Source: Paramacrobiotus metropolitanus
Taxonomy: Eukaryota > Tardigrada > Eutardigrada > Parachela > Macrobiotidae
Length of the DNA stretch: 64,000 nt
Reading direction: 5' to 3'
Assembly (NCBI RefSeq): GCF_019649055.1
Contig: NW_026570415.1
Span: 98,538 to 162,537, forward strand
Positions within the stretch are counted from its first letter, which is position 1. Each line of letters begins with the position of its first letter. The position numbers and the translations under genes were made by a program. The notes beneath the pieces are model-generated. The model was not told the DNA's origin, did no database searches, and saw only the letters and a program-made list of their open reading frames with translations. Positions 11,195 through 21,436 of the stretch are shown here, one piece after another.

Positions 11195-13675
11195 ATGCCC
11201 GTAAATCGTTCACCAGTAAGGAAACAACCAGCTATCGATAGACTGAAGCAGGGCGTCGAGGACGTCCTAAAATCAGCCAGTAAGGCATTAAAAGGAATAA
11301 CCGATGATCCAGCAAAGGCTGGCACGAGTGACGCTACACAACAAGACAAAGTCACCCGTAGTAAAACGAATCAGTTGAAAGGGACAGGCGTGGAAGTTAC
11401 CCACAAAGTCCTCGAAGATAAACCTCGTAAACCGAGGAAAGCAACCGTAATGGATCAAGGAGATAATCTCCTTGATACACCATTAATGCAGCCACCGGAA
11501 CAGTTGTTTTTCCGGCCGCTAACTCCCGAGAAAAGCCGACAGGTTAATCCCGATAATCGGGAAGAAGTACAGGCACCTGTGCCAGAGCGATCCGATAGCA
11601 CTACCGAATCAACGGCCACAACAGGGTCGTTTTCTCAAGTGAGCGAAAGCGAGCTGAATAAATCCGCAACGACGGAAGAAGAAGAAGAACCTGTGACAGT
11701 GATACCGACCACCTTGCGTAAAACGCAATCATATACAGCAAATCTGAATGAATTATTGAATTCAGCGGCAAAGCCGGCAACAGGTTCCAGTATCGTGGAA
11801 TTAAAACAGGCAACCGAAACTATTTCGGCAAATCAGGTATTGATTAAAGATCTGCAGAGGAAATTGGAAGTAGCTGAGGACGAAGTCCAACATCATAAGA
11901 ACCAGTACCAACATGCACACAGTTCTTTTAAAAATATGGAAAAAATCGTATTGGGTCTGCGGGCCTTAATAGGCGAAAAGGATGCGGCAATGGCCGAACT
12001 AAGAGGAAAAGTAGATGAAGCACGCGCTAAGAATTCCGATTTAAATCAGCAAATCGCTGAGAAGGACACCATGCTTGATCAAGTGTGGCAAGAAAATCAA
12101 CGATTAAAGACTAACAACCTTAATCATATTACCGATCTGAAAAACGTGCAGTCTATGCTGCACGAGAGCCAAATGGAACATAAATCCCTAATTGGGAAAT
12201 TTAACTCTTTAGCTAAAGATTACCGAACGTTATACGATCGACAAATGAATCCAGAAGCCGTAGAATACGGTGAGCGACCGCTTAGTAGGGCATATGCCGC
12301 TAACACCGAAGAGACGCAATTGTCTCGGTCACAGCATACACCTTCGGCAATGAACGAGAGTGGTTCCCGGGAAATGCCGAGCGCTGACAAGCAGCAATAT
12401 CTCCGCAGTATTTTGCGGGAAGAAATTCAGCGAGCAGGCATCGGACAAAGCAGGACCGTAAGTCCTGTGAGAAAATCGGATTTGGCTGAAGTGATGCGAC
12501 AGCCCGTACCGCGTCCCAGCTACAACGGTAGCAAAGAGGACATCGATAGTTTCATAATAAAATTTGATCACGCAGCCACCGCAAATCGGTGGACTACAGA
12601 TGAGAGGAAAATTACGGAATTGGCATACTGCCTTAAAGATGGGGCCATTGTGTGGTACAATGGGCTGATAACTTCCAACGCTGCACCCATCACATATCGT
12701 GAATGGAAACAGCAGTTAATCGCCAGATTTGGCGATTCAAAACGATCAGTTAACGCGTTAGCAGAGCTAACAAACCGTAATTACCGACCTGGCCAGGAAA
12801 CTCTGGAAAGTTACTACCAGGCCATGATGACTTTGCGCGATCGCGCCGGGTTTAATGGCACACCTGAACAGTTTGTATCGTTCCTAATGCGTGGACTAAA
12901 GTCACACGAGAAACTCCATGACAAAATGGAAGTCATGCGACCAGATACTCCCGAGAGATTTCTCGAGATATTGCGATATCTGTCGTCTAATAATCCAGAA
13001 AAATACGTTATTCCAGTCGGCAATGTCCGACGCAAACAGGACAGAGATACCGACGTAGTCACTGTGCGAACTGCACAAATTCAACCAAAATCGTATGCAG
13101 CGGCGGCGGCCAGCCCGCCGCGGCCAAGCAGCAAGCCAAACAGTGGAAAACCGAGTTACGGCAATCGTAACAATAATAATAATAATATTCGTAGTAATAT
13201 CAGCAAAGCTGACAGTAATGACAGTCGAATTAACCAAGATGATAATCGTGCACCGTCTCGTAAGGAGCAATGGGCAAATAACATTAATAGGATACAGGAA
13301 GTGACTGATCGGTCACCGGCCTTGCAGAAAACTCTGCGTGGCAACAGAGTAGTGAAGTATTGCCAACACTGTGACTTGTGCGGGCATTACTTCCGAGAGT
13401 GTCAGTTCCGCGATAAACCGCGATGCGAGAACCCTACATATCTCGCTTATCACGATCCAGAGACTGGAAATCGGCGATATGCCGCCGATTTCTATCAACG
13501 CCGTAGTGGTAGTCAGTCAGGAAGCGAACCTAATTCGCCGGCAAGGCAGAGGAGTAATTCCCGCCAAAGTATCGGCCCAGTAGAGGATCGGATACGTCCG
13601 ACGTCAGGATCACCGTTACCGGATAATAATCCGTTTTCTGGTCTGGTTGATCAGGAAAACGAGGAAGGGCGGTAA
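11195..13675 (+). CDS. gag: Retrotransposon Gag polyprotein
   Basis: An 826-residue ORF, long for a Gypsy Gag. Residues about 200-350 are heptad-rich and charged, a likely coiled coil. A retrotransposon gag capsid-type domain covers about 440-600 (WYNGLI..W..F..RF..L..RPGQETLESYYQAMMTLRDRAGF). A single CCHC zinc knuckle, C-x2-C-x4-H-x4-C, lies at about 723-736 and would bind the RNA genome. Asn-rich and Ser/Arg-rich linkers surround it. It assembles the virus-like particle. The pol frame begins in the -1 frame with a 24-nt overlap (from 13651). Confidence 0.9.
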   Translation: MPVNRSPVRKQPAIDRLKQGVEDVLKSASKALKGITDDPAKAGTSDATQQDKVTRSKTNQLKGTGVEVTHKVLEDKPRKPRKATVMDQGDNLLDTPLMQPPEQLFFRPLTPEKSRQVNPDNREEVQAPVPERSDSTTESTATTGSFSQVSESELNKSATTEEEEEPVTVIPTTLRKTQSYTANLNELLNSAAKPATGSSIVELKQATETISANQVLIKDLQRKLEVAEDEVQHHKNQYQHAHSSFKNMEKIVLGLRALIGEKDAAMAELRGKVDEARAKNSDLNQQIAEKDTMLDQVWQENQRLKTNNLNHITDLKNVQSMLHESQMEHKSLIGKFNSLAKDYRTLYDRQMNPEAVEYGERPLSRAYAANTEETQLSRSQHTPSAMNESGSREMPSADKQQYLRSILREEIQRAGIGQSRTVSPVRKSDLAEVMRQPVPRPSYNGSKEDIDSFIIKFDHAATANRWTTDERKITELAYCLKDGAIVWYNGLITSNAAPITYREWKQQLIARFGDSKRSVNALAELTNRNYRPGQETLESYYQAMMTLRDRAGFNGTPEQFVSFLMRGLKSHEKLHDKMEVMRPDTPERFLEILRYLSSNNPEKYVIPVGNVRRKQDRDTDVVTVRTAQIQPKSYAAAAASPPRPSSKPNSGKPSYGNRNNNNNNIRSNISKADSNDSRINQDDNRAPSRKEQWANNINRIQEVTDRSPALQKTLRGNRVVKYCQHCDLCGHYFRECQFRDKPRCENPTYLAYHDPETGNRRYAADFYQRRSGSQSGSEPNSPARQRSNSRQSIGPVEDRIRPTSGSPLPDNNPFSGLVDQENEEGR

Positions 13676-16600
13676 ATTCCGGCGTTACCGACCCGATTCC
13701 ACCCAAACCGCCGGATAAAAACGAAGAAATAGTAATCAATGGATTACGAGTAATTGAAACCGATGCCGATGAATTATCGGATAGCAGCAATGCTGATATT
13801 AATTTTACAACCTTAACCGATAACGATGAGCCTGGAAGGACCGCACCATTAATGATAAAAGCAATAATAAATTATTGCGAGGTGCCGGTGATGATTGACA
13901 CCGGCGCAGAGACTTCATTAATTTCCAGCGAATTTGTAAATGAAATAAAAGCTGCAAGAATTCCGTTAATAAAGCCGCTGCATATACGCGGTATTGGTGG
14001 AGTACGAGGATTCCTCGTTACACACTATTGCAAAATAGCAATAAAAATTAAGGACTTCGAATCTTTACATTCGGCTTATATTAAGCCAACGACTGATGAA
14101 ATAAAAGTACTCTTGGGGCAGGATTTCCTGCAAGATAAATTTTATGCCGTTCGACATAATAAATTGCGATATTTAGAATATCAACCCGATAAGAAACCGG
14201 GCCCATTAATAATGAGCGAACCGGTGTCGCCGGTTATTCAAACGACAAATACCGTAGAGGAAGAAGTCTTCCCGATACCCGTGGCAACGGGAGAAATTAC
14301 TGGTGAACTAGTAATATTGGCACAAGGGGCTGTACAAGAGGAAACCGTACCAGTAGAGAGCAAAGTCTTCCCGATACCCGTGGCAAATGCCACAGTAAAC
14401 AAATCAGAAGAGCATATTAACCGTAAATCGGTGCTGAAAAAACCTCCAAAAATCAGGTTAGTAGCGAAAGCTACCTTTCGGCGCCTTTGGGCAGAGTACA
14501 GAGTACTCGTAAAAGAAATACAGGAATTAATTAAGGCTAAAGAGGATGGTACAAATATAATGTACTTGTTTATGGATGATGAAATACCGGTACCCGGTAT
14601 CGACTCTGCAAAAGCAGCAGAAATCGTAGCTAACCTTGCGAAGCAATACAAAGCCGAATATAACGCGTTGGAAGAAAAACAGAAATATCTGAACGAGATA
14701 TTTAAATATCTTAAATTACCACTGCCGTATGTATTACGGACACCTTTGCGCATATTAGCGCAATTAGAACAGCGTAAGCTACCAGTATTGCCGTACCAGT
14801 TGAATGAGTGTAAACCGCTCAACAATTACGCTAATGAAACGGTTGTAAAAACCGTAGCGAACCATAATCGGTCAGTCAGTTTTGCGCCGACGGCGCGGGT
14901 AGTTGAATTTTTAAAAGATGATCCGTCTATCGTAGTGAGGAATACCCTCGATACTGCCGCTATTAACGAAACTAATAATAATAATATTAATAAAGCTAGC
15001 ATCGAAGTAGTACCGGATTCTAATAACATAATTATCGTAAATGCAGAATTGGTAGGGCCCACTGATTCTGCCGTGATCACTAACGGATCTCCGACTTGGG
15101 AATTTTCCGAGTCCCCGAATATTAATCCCACTTACCGCGGTACACGCGCTAAGCCTATTAAAGTCTTCGCCGGCGATAAATTACTAATTAATCCGGGTAC
15201 TAATTGGGCGACAGTGAATGTCCATTTCGATGCAGACGAGCAGTTCGATACCGATAAATTTTTATTTCTTCCAAGTCCGCACCTGTATATGGAGCGGCGG
15301 ATAAAACCGATGGAAGGAGTGGTTAAACCACTGAACAATAAATTTGATATGGTATTCGTTAATTTTCAACACCAGCGGCAGTCCATTAAGAAAGGCCAAT
15401 TTATTGGCTATCTAGAACCGTACGAGGAAATTCCCGAGATAAATATTCAAATTAATGCCACAATGTTGGCTGAGATGACTCAAGAGGAACAGGAAACTGT
15501 TAAAAAAGCCGTTGATGAATTGAAAATCAATCCTAATTTAACCGAACAAGAAATTCGGGAAATCAAGGAAATTTTTCTCGAATATCCCGGCTTATTTGCC
15601 ACAAAAACTCGTCCATTTGGCGATGTACAAATCGTGAAACACCAGATAGATACCGGTGATACTCCGCCAATAAAATCTAAACCGCACAGGACTTCGTGGC
15701 GAGGCCGCGAAATTATCCAGGAGCATGTCAACGACATGTTAACAAAGGGGAATAATTCGTAAATCGAATTCACCGTGGTGCTTCCCTGTCGTATTAGCAA
15801 GTAAGAAAAATCCCGATGGGACGATCGGTACGCGATTCTGCGTAAATTATATAAAGTTAAACGATGCTACTAAAAAGAACAATTATCCGCTTCCCAATCC
15901 AGATGAGCTTCTACAAGCTGTCGCGGATAATAAATATTATTGTGGATTTGACTGCAATGCAGGATTCTGGCAAGTGCAAATGCACGAGAATTCCATTGAA
16001 AAAACTGCGTTTATTACGCAGGACGGACTTTACGAATTTTTACGAATGCCGTTCGGTGTCTGTAATGGCCCTGCAACGTTTCAGGAAGCCATGAATAGGA
16101 CGTTATCGGACGTTCATAGCGAAAATATTTTTGCTTATTTAGACGACATTATCGCCGCCGCCAAAGATTTCGAAGACCTTAAACGTAAAATACGTTTAAT
16201 GTGTGAGTGTCTTTTAAAGACAGGTTTCACGCTGAAACCGAGTAAGTGCCATATTGGCGAGACAGAATTGCACTTCCTCGGACATATCGTGTCCAAGGAT
16301 GGAATAAAAACGGATCCCGATAAAATATCGGCAGTTGAGAAGTATCCGAAACCAGAGAGTGAAAAGGATCTGAGATCCTTTTTAGGACTTTGTAACTATT
16401 ACCGGAAATTTGTCAAAGACTTTGCCGGTAGAACACGCCGTCTATACGGCTTATTAAAAGGAGAAATTGACGTGAAAGCGAACTGGTCGACCGACCATGA
16501 TAGTGAATTTGCTGATCTAAAATCAGCATTAATTAACGCGCCAGTATTAGTAAAATTTGATCCAAGTAAACCGACCGTAATTGAATGCGATGCATCAACA

Positions 16601-18632
16601 GTAGGAATCGGTGCGATACTGCACCAGGACGGACACCCGATTATTTATGCGAGCAAATTGCTAACCGACGCTGAAAAGAAGTATCCAATTACTGAATTGG
16701 AATGTATGGCAGTAGTTTTTGCGTGCCGGAAATTTCGGCACTTTATTGAATACTCCCATTTTTCGGTACAGACCGACCATCAAGCTTTAACGAATTTATT
16801 GCGATCGGTTTCCCGCAAAGAGGGATTAAACGGCCGATTAACGCGTTGGGCACTTCAGCTCAGCAGTCATAAAATGACTATTTTATATAGGCCGGGAAAA
16901 CAATGTGATAACGCTGACGCGTTGAGTAGGCACCCGGTAGGAGAGGCTACAGAATGCCCAGACGATGACTGGGATGAGTTTAAAGACTCAAAATTCAGTA
17001 CTCCGTCCATTCGTGTAGTAACGATAAGGGACGGAGCCGACCATGAAGAAGAGGAGGACAATTTCAAGTTCTACAGGGTAGAACAGGAAAAGATCCGAAT
17101 ATCGAACGCATAATACATGCGCTAGAAGGACGCGTAGAAAGCGTACACTTACTAAAGCGACCCGGTTATTCCGGCTACGAATTATGGAATGGTGTACTAT
17201 ATAAGATTTCAGAAAAAGACGGTCGAATTAATCGCCGTTTTGTGGTGCCAAAGCACATGCGAGTGGATATCATGCATGCCATGCATGATGCACCGGCTAG
17301 CGGTCACTTAGGCCGCGCTAAAACTTATCAGGCGATCGCCTTACGTTATTTCTGGGAGAATATGGTCTCTCAGATTATCAAGTACGTAGATCATTGCTTT
17401 GCATGCCAACATCGCAAAACACTGCGCAAAGCACCACCAGGCAAGCTACAGCAGATTGCTATCGGCGAGCCGTGGTTTAGAATGCAAGTGGATTTGAAAG
17501 GGCCATTGCCCAAAACAACACGGGGAAATACCTATATCGCTGTAGCGATAGATGAACTTACGAAATTCGTAATTGCAAAACCAATACCCGACGCAAAGGC
17601 GGAAACTGTCGCTAATTTCTTGATTTATGACGTGTTCCTGCCGTATGGAACACCACAAATTCTGAACACCGATAGAGGAACACATTTCCATAATTACCTA
17701 TTGGAAGCAATAAATAAAGGCTAAGAATACAGCACCATTTTGGTGCTGCGTATCACCCGATCGGGCGTGGACTTGTCGAAAGACAAATGCAAACAATTGC
17801 TGATTCACTCGCGATGTACGCCAGTGACGGCCGGGAACGTAATTGGGACAAAGTCCTACCATTTGTAATTGCCGGAAAAAACCGTGTAGCGAATAAAACG
17901 ACAAATCTGTCGCCGTATTTTATGCTATACGGTAGAGAGCAGGTTATTCCTGCAGATACGGAAACAAAAACGAACCTCCCGGTAGATCACGCGACAATTC
18001 GCGACTATATGGAGGAATTACGCTATAATTTGAGTCGCGCTCAGGATATCGCAGAATTGCATATTCGTAATGAATTTGATAAAAACGCCGAGCGATTCGA
18101 CAAAGGTCGGTCGGAAGACACCTATAATATAGGTGACATGGTTATTCTGAAAATTGAGAAGAAAAAAGGCGAAACGGAGTCATTTCGTCGGAAATATGAG
18201 CTCGAACCGTGGGAAATCATTGGGTTTCCCTACACTAATGCCGTCGAAATTAAACGAATAAATTTCGATAAAACAGAGGAGATACGAGTCGTAAATTGTG
18301 AACGGCTAAAGCCGTACAAAACCACCGAAGAAGACCGCAAGAGAGAAACCTTATTGGTTCAGGACTTGTTGGAGAATCATAAATTAAGGGAAACCCCCGC
18401 GAACGATGTGGTCCGTACCTCCGCAGACAATGCTGCTAATAATTCCCCCGTAATTGATACGGAGGAATGGGAAACGGTAAACAATGAGGAAAGTGACAAT
18501 GAGCGCAATAGCGCTAATAAAACAGTACCTAAAAGGCGATTTTTGCTTAAGTTACGCAAAAGCGCTAATGGGTATGTCAAAATTCACCGTATAATGGTAG
18601 GATCGAAGTGCACAAAGTGCAAAATTCCTTAA
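13651..18632 (+). pseudogene. pol: Retrotransposon pol (protease, RT, RNase H, integrase) with three frame breaks
   Basis: Frame is -1 to gag and open from 13651; the first ATG is at 13852. Protease has the DTGAETSLIS active site shortly after that ATG. A 1-nt break near 15745-15752 (after AAAGGGG) shifts into the RT frame. RT shows YLDD at about 16136. RNase H has the CDAS, ELE and TDHQA residues up to about 16800. A second break near 17088 (an A run) precedes integrase, which has the HH-CC zinc motif (GHLGR..CFACQH), the first two catalytic Asp (QVDLKGP, NTDRGTHF) and, after a third break near 17713 (an A run), VERQ with the Glu. The segment ends at 18632 with a charged, Asn-rich tail. As sequenced, no complete Pol can be made without frameshifting. 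All breaks are next to short homopolymers, so sequencing error is possible. Confidence 0.9.
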
Positions 18633-18742
18633 ACAGTAATAACTGTTTAAATAAAAATAACGAGCGTTATTTTAACACCGTAATACCGTATTAAAAATTT
18701 CACAATTAAATTGTGTAATTTTCCATTGCAGATATTTCCGCA
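18633..18742 (+). promoter_or_regulatory. Inter-ORF spacer with hairpins and a splice-acceptor-like site
   Basis: Four small inverted repeats follow one another: AACAGTAATAACTGTT, ATAACGAGCGTTAT, CACAATTAAATTGTG and CATTGC..GCAATG around the start codon. TTTCCATTGCAG ends 12 nt before the ORF3 ATG and has the form of a splice acceptor. Confidence 0.5.
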
Positions 18743-21328
18743 ATGGACCGCGATCAGCGACCGAACCGACCGGTTGGCCGAGGTAATCCTCGTTTCTTCG
18801 CCCCACCCGTAGCGGGAAATCAGGCATATCGTCCGATGCAGCGATTTGCTGCCCCGAATGTTCAGAACGTTCAAAACGCCGGTAATTTGCCCAATGTGGC
18901 ACCAGAAGTAATTCCCGTGACTATGTCACGTAGTACGCAAACTGATCCAGTAATAGTGGCATCATATGCCGAATACGAGTTAATTTTACGAAGTAATCGG
19001 GAACGCGACTTGGCATCGTATAGACATTCATTGGCAGCAACTGCTGCCCAACCAGAGGAGATAGCCGCAGTTGATCAACTGCATATTACTCCGCCAGCGG
19101 AAAGGTTGGCAAAGGCCATCATAGCGCGTGCAAAGGCACAAAGTGACGCGGCAGGGACTTCAAAAGAAGTCGAAGAAGTGCCTTACGAGTCGATTGTGAA
19201 GAAACCTGTTAAATCACTTGCAAAAGCAGGAGTAGAAACAGCATTAAAGACAAAGCCTAAACGGAGTAAATCACCGAAACCACCGGCAGACGCCAACGAG
19301 CGATTAGCAAAGCTGATCGCCGACCATGAGCAGCAAGAGGCCAGAGATAGGCAGCGTTGGGGACAATCCTTTATAATGGAAGGTCCGTTCGCCCCGACGA
19401 AAACAGACGCCCCTAATGGGAAGGAATTACGAGTAGTTACGATACCACAGCATGTGTATAATACACCACAAGTTTTAACGCAAATACGGCCACAGTTGCA
19501 AGTGCAACCGCCCCCGGCGTTTTGGAAGGAGACTGGCTTAAAGCCAGCTGTAATCAGATTCCCTACTCCGATGGGAGTGGTACAAGCACCGGTCGAACAC
19601 CAGCAAATAGCTGGAACTCTTAAACGGGGTCCGAACCCGGTACGAATTAAGGAAGAACTGAGTTACATTATCCCGAAATTAACGGGATCGCGAACGCCGT
19701 CGCCAGCCGTTAGTGTTAGTGCAATATCCAGTAAGACGCGTCCTTATCGTGTGCAAAGCACGCCCTCGCCAGGGGAAGAGGAAAAGAAGCGTAAACTGGA
19801 AGAAGACAGAGAGGAGACAGCTCGAAGAGTTGTTCAAGTGAGGGAGAAGCTGAGACATCAGCCATCGTCGTCGGATGACGACGAACAACCGCAGCTTGTC
19901 ATAGACGAACAACGTAGCGATATTGCCCAAAGAGGCAGCGAAGGAGATCCGATTAGAGTTTCTAGTGAATCTAACGGACGGAATAACTCTCCGGAAATTC
20001 CGGAACCAAAGCCTGGCGGACAACCGCCCACACCAAGTCCCCCGCCGCCAGTAAAGACTGGAAAACCGCTTCCATCGGTGTCTAGCGATAAAATCGCCGA
20101 AGTCACGAGTGTGACTCCGGAAATTCCGGAACCAAAGCCTGGCGGACAACCGCCCACACCAAGTCCCCCGCCGCCAGTAAAGACTGGAAAACCGCTTCCA
20201 TCGGTGTCTAGCGATAAAATCGCCGAAGTCACGAGTGTGACTCTGGACATTATTAATAACGTACGGAAAAAGGATAAGATGGCAGCGTCAGCTTATCTTT
20301 TACAAAAGTACAGGCAGGTCATAGCTCCTCGGTATATTGATACCGAGGAATATGCACTCATCGTGCAAGTAGCCTCAGAACGTGGGACGCTGGTGGAAGT
20401 ATACGAGAACTGGTCACCAACGATGAAATATGCGATAACCGCAAGTCGTAAAAGTCGATATGTCGACATGAGAGTCCACAACATGCAGGAAATGGTAGAA
20501 GCGGTGGCAATTGCCATTAGGGATATCCACAACGTTCGTGGATCGACCATTGATGAGATTGTTAGGTATATGTATTTAACAATGCCATTAGACTCAGTCA
20601 ATCCTGAGCAGCGCTACTCGGATGTCACTACCGCAGTCAATGAGGCAATCGCCACGGGAATAATCGTAGATGCGGCCTTGGCCGGGAATAGTGGGCGATA
20701 TGCCTTAGTAGAAACTAATCGTAAACGGATCGCCGAGTTAACCGGCCAACACATAGAAGAAGTACCGTATTCACCCGCGAAGCGCGTTCCATTCGGGCGA
20801 AGGCTCATAGCAGTGGACGAACAGAAAACCTTATTAGCACAGCCATCGCGTAACGATTTGGCAATCGCCATATATAAGATTGAACAGAGAGGGGAAAATC
20901 CCACAGTGCAGCGTATAAGTGAGCACTTTGGCACTTACCAACCATACGCCGTACAGACTATGATTCGTACAATGTACGAAGATGCGCAAATAACCCGCCG
21001 TTATAATGGCGAAACTTCGCCGTCCTATTATTTCGGTCGTAAGGGATTATCTTTCCTGCAAAGAGTGCAGTTCGATAAGGTTCCCGAGTGGGATGAAATT
21101 GTTGTAAAAACAATCGTGGAAATTGGCGATCCCTCGGGATCGTCACCCGACGAAATCATACAGTATATCAGGACTGTATGTCCAGCAATAGCTGAACAAG
21201 TAGACGATGCCGTAACCTTGGCGATAAGTCGCTTAATCACTGATCCGAGAATTATCGGATTGAATGACCCGCACCGCGGGATGGTTTTATCCGTGGTGTT
21301 AGACCACGTTAGTGAGGGAGATAATTAA
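18743..21328 (+). CDS. Retrotransposon ORF3: protein with linker-histone-like winged helices
   Basis: An intact 861-residue ORF downstream of integrase, where envelope-bearing elements carry env, but with no signal peptide or membrane span. The N-terminal half is basic, Pro-rich and disordered, with SKSPKPP-like stretches. A perfect 126-bp tandem duplication (19991-20116 and 20117-20242) repeats 42 residues. The C-terminal third has three helix-rich modules. The one at about 582-655 (MVEAVAIAIRDI..GSTIDEIVRYMY, AVNEAIATGIIV, then GRYALV) follows the linker-histone H15 pattern. The one at about 783-855 is similar, and that at 701-763 is a looser winged helix. A chromatin- or nucleic-acid-binding role is inferred. 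I know of no named family for the whole protein. Confidence 0.75.
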   Translation: MDRDQRPNRPVGRGNPRFFAPPVAGNQAYRPMQRFAAPNVQNVQNAGNLPNVAPEVIPVTMSRSTQTDPVIVASYAEYELILRSNRERDLASYRHSLAATAAQPEEIAAVDQLHITPPAERLAKAIIARAKAQSDAAGTSKEVEEVPYESIVKKPVKSLAKAGVETALKTKPKRSKSPKPPADANERLAKLIADHEQQEARDRQRWGQSFIMEGPFAPTKTDAPNGKELRVVTIPQHVYNTPQVLTQIRPQLQVQPPPAFWKETGLKPAVIRFPTPMGVVQAPVEHQQIAGTLKRGPNPVRIKEELSYIIPKLTGSRTPSPAVSVSAISSKTRPYRVQSTPSPGEEEKKRKLEEDREETARRVVQVREKLRHQPSSSDDDEQPQLVIDEQRSDIAQRGSEGDPIRVSSESNGRNNSPEIPEPKPGGQPPTPSPPPPVKTGKPLPSVSSDKIAEVTSVTPEIPEPKPGGQPPTPSPPPPVKTGKPLPSVSSDKIAEVTSVTLDIINNVRKKDKMAASAYLLQKYRQVIAPRYIDTEEYALIVQVASERGTLVEVYENWSPTMKYAITASRKSRYVDMRVHNMQEMVEAVAIAIRDIHNVRGSTIDEIVRYMYLTMPLDSVNPEQRYSDVTTAVNEAIATGIIVDAALAGNSGRYALVETNRKRIAELTGQHIEEVPYSPAKRVPFGRRLIAVDEQKTLLAQPSRNDLAIAIYKIEQRGENPTVQRISEHFGTYQPYAVQTMIRTMYEDAQITRRYNGETSPSYYFGRKGLSFLQRVQFDKVPEWDEIVVKTIVEIGDPSGSSPDEIIQYIRTVCPAIAEQVDDAVTLAISRLITDPRIIGLNDPHRGMVLSVVLDHVSEGDN
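19991..20242 (+). repeat. Perfect 126-bp tandem duplication inside ORF3
   Basis: Two copies read as identical, each encoding a 42-residue Pro-rich segment beginning PEIPEPKPGG. The in-frame duplication must be recent because no difference has accumulated. Confidence 0.9.
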
Positions 21329-21436
21329 TTTAATTTTACAGTATCTCCGAGGTGGTTAGATGCGTATATTACGCCGTAGCATCAAAACGCCGTAAATACT
21401 GCATAATTTAATTAATTTAAATTATTTGCAGATAAA
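21329..21436 (+). promoter_or_regulatory. Inter-ORF spacer with GCCGTA motifs and an acceptor-like site
   Basis: Contains GCCGTAG and GCCGTAA 19 nt apart, then an AT-rich tract and ATTATTTGCAG ending 6 nt before the ORF4 ATG. The layout mirrors the spacer before ORF3. Confidence 0.45.

Noticed and set aside
14238-14825. 195-residue open frame on the minus strand
   Set aside because: It is antisense to the protease part of pol and low in complexity; a shadow of the coding strand.
13651-18632. Programmed frameshifting as the explanation for all three breaks inside pol
   Set aside because: The breaks fall at unrelated sites inside protease-RT, RNase H-integrase and the integrase core, without slippery heptamers; indel error or decay is simpler.
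19679-20250. Two minus-strand open frames of 130-156 residues with repeated segments
   Set aside because: They are antisense to ORF3 and their repeat is only the mirrored 126-bp duplication.
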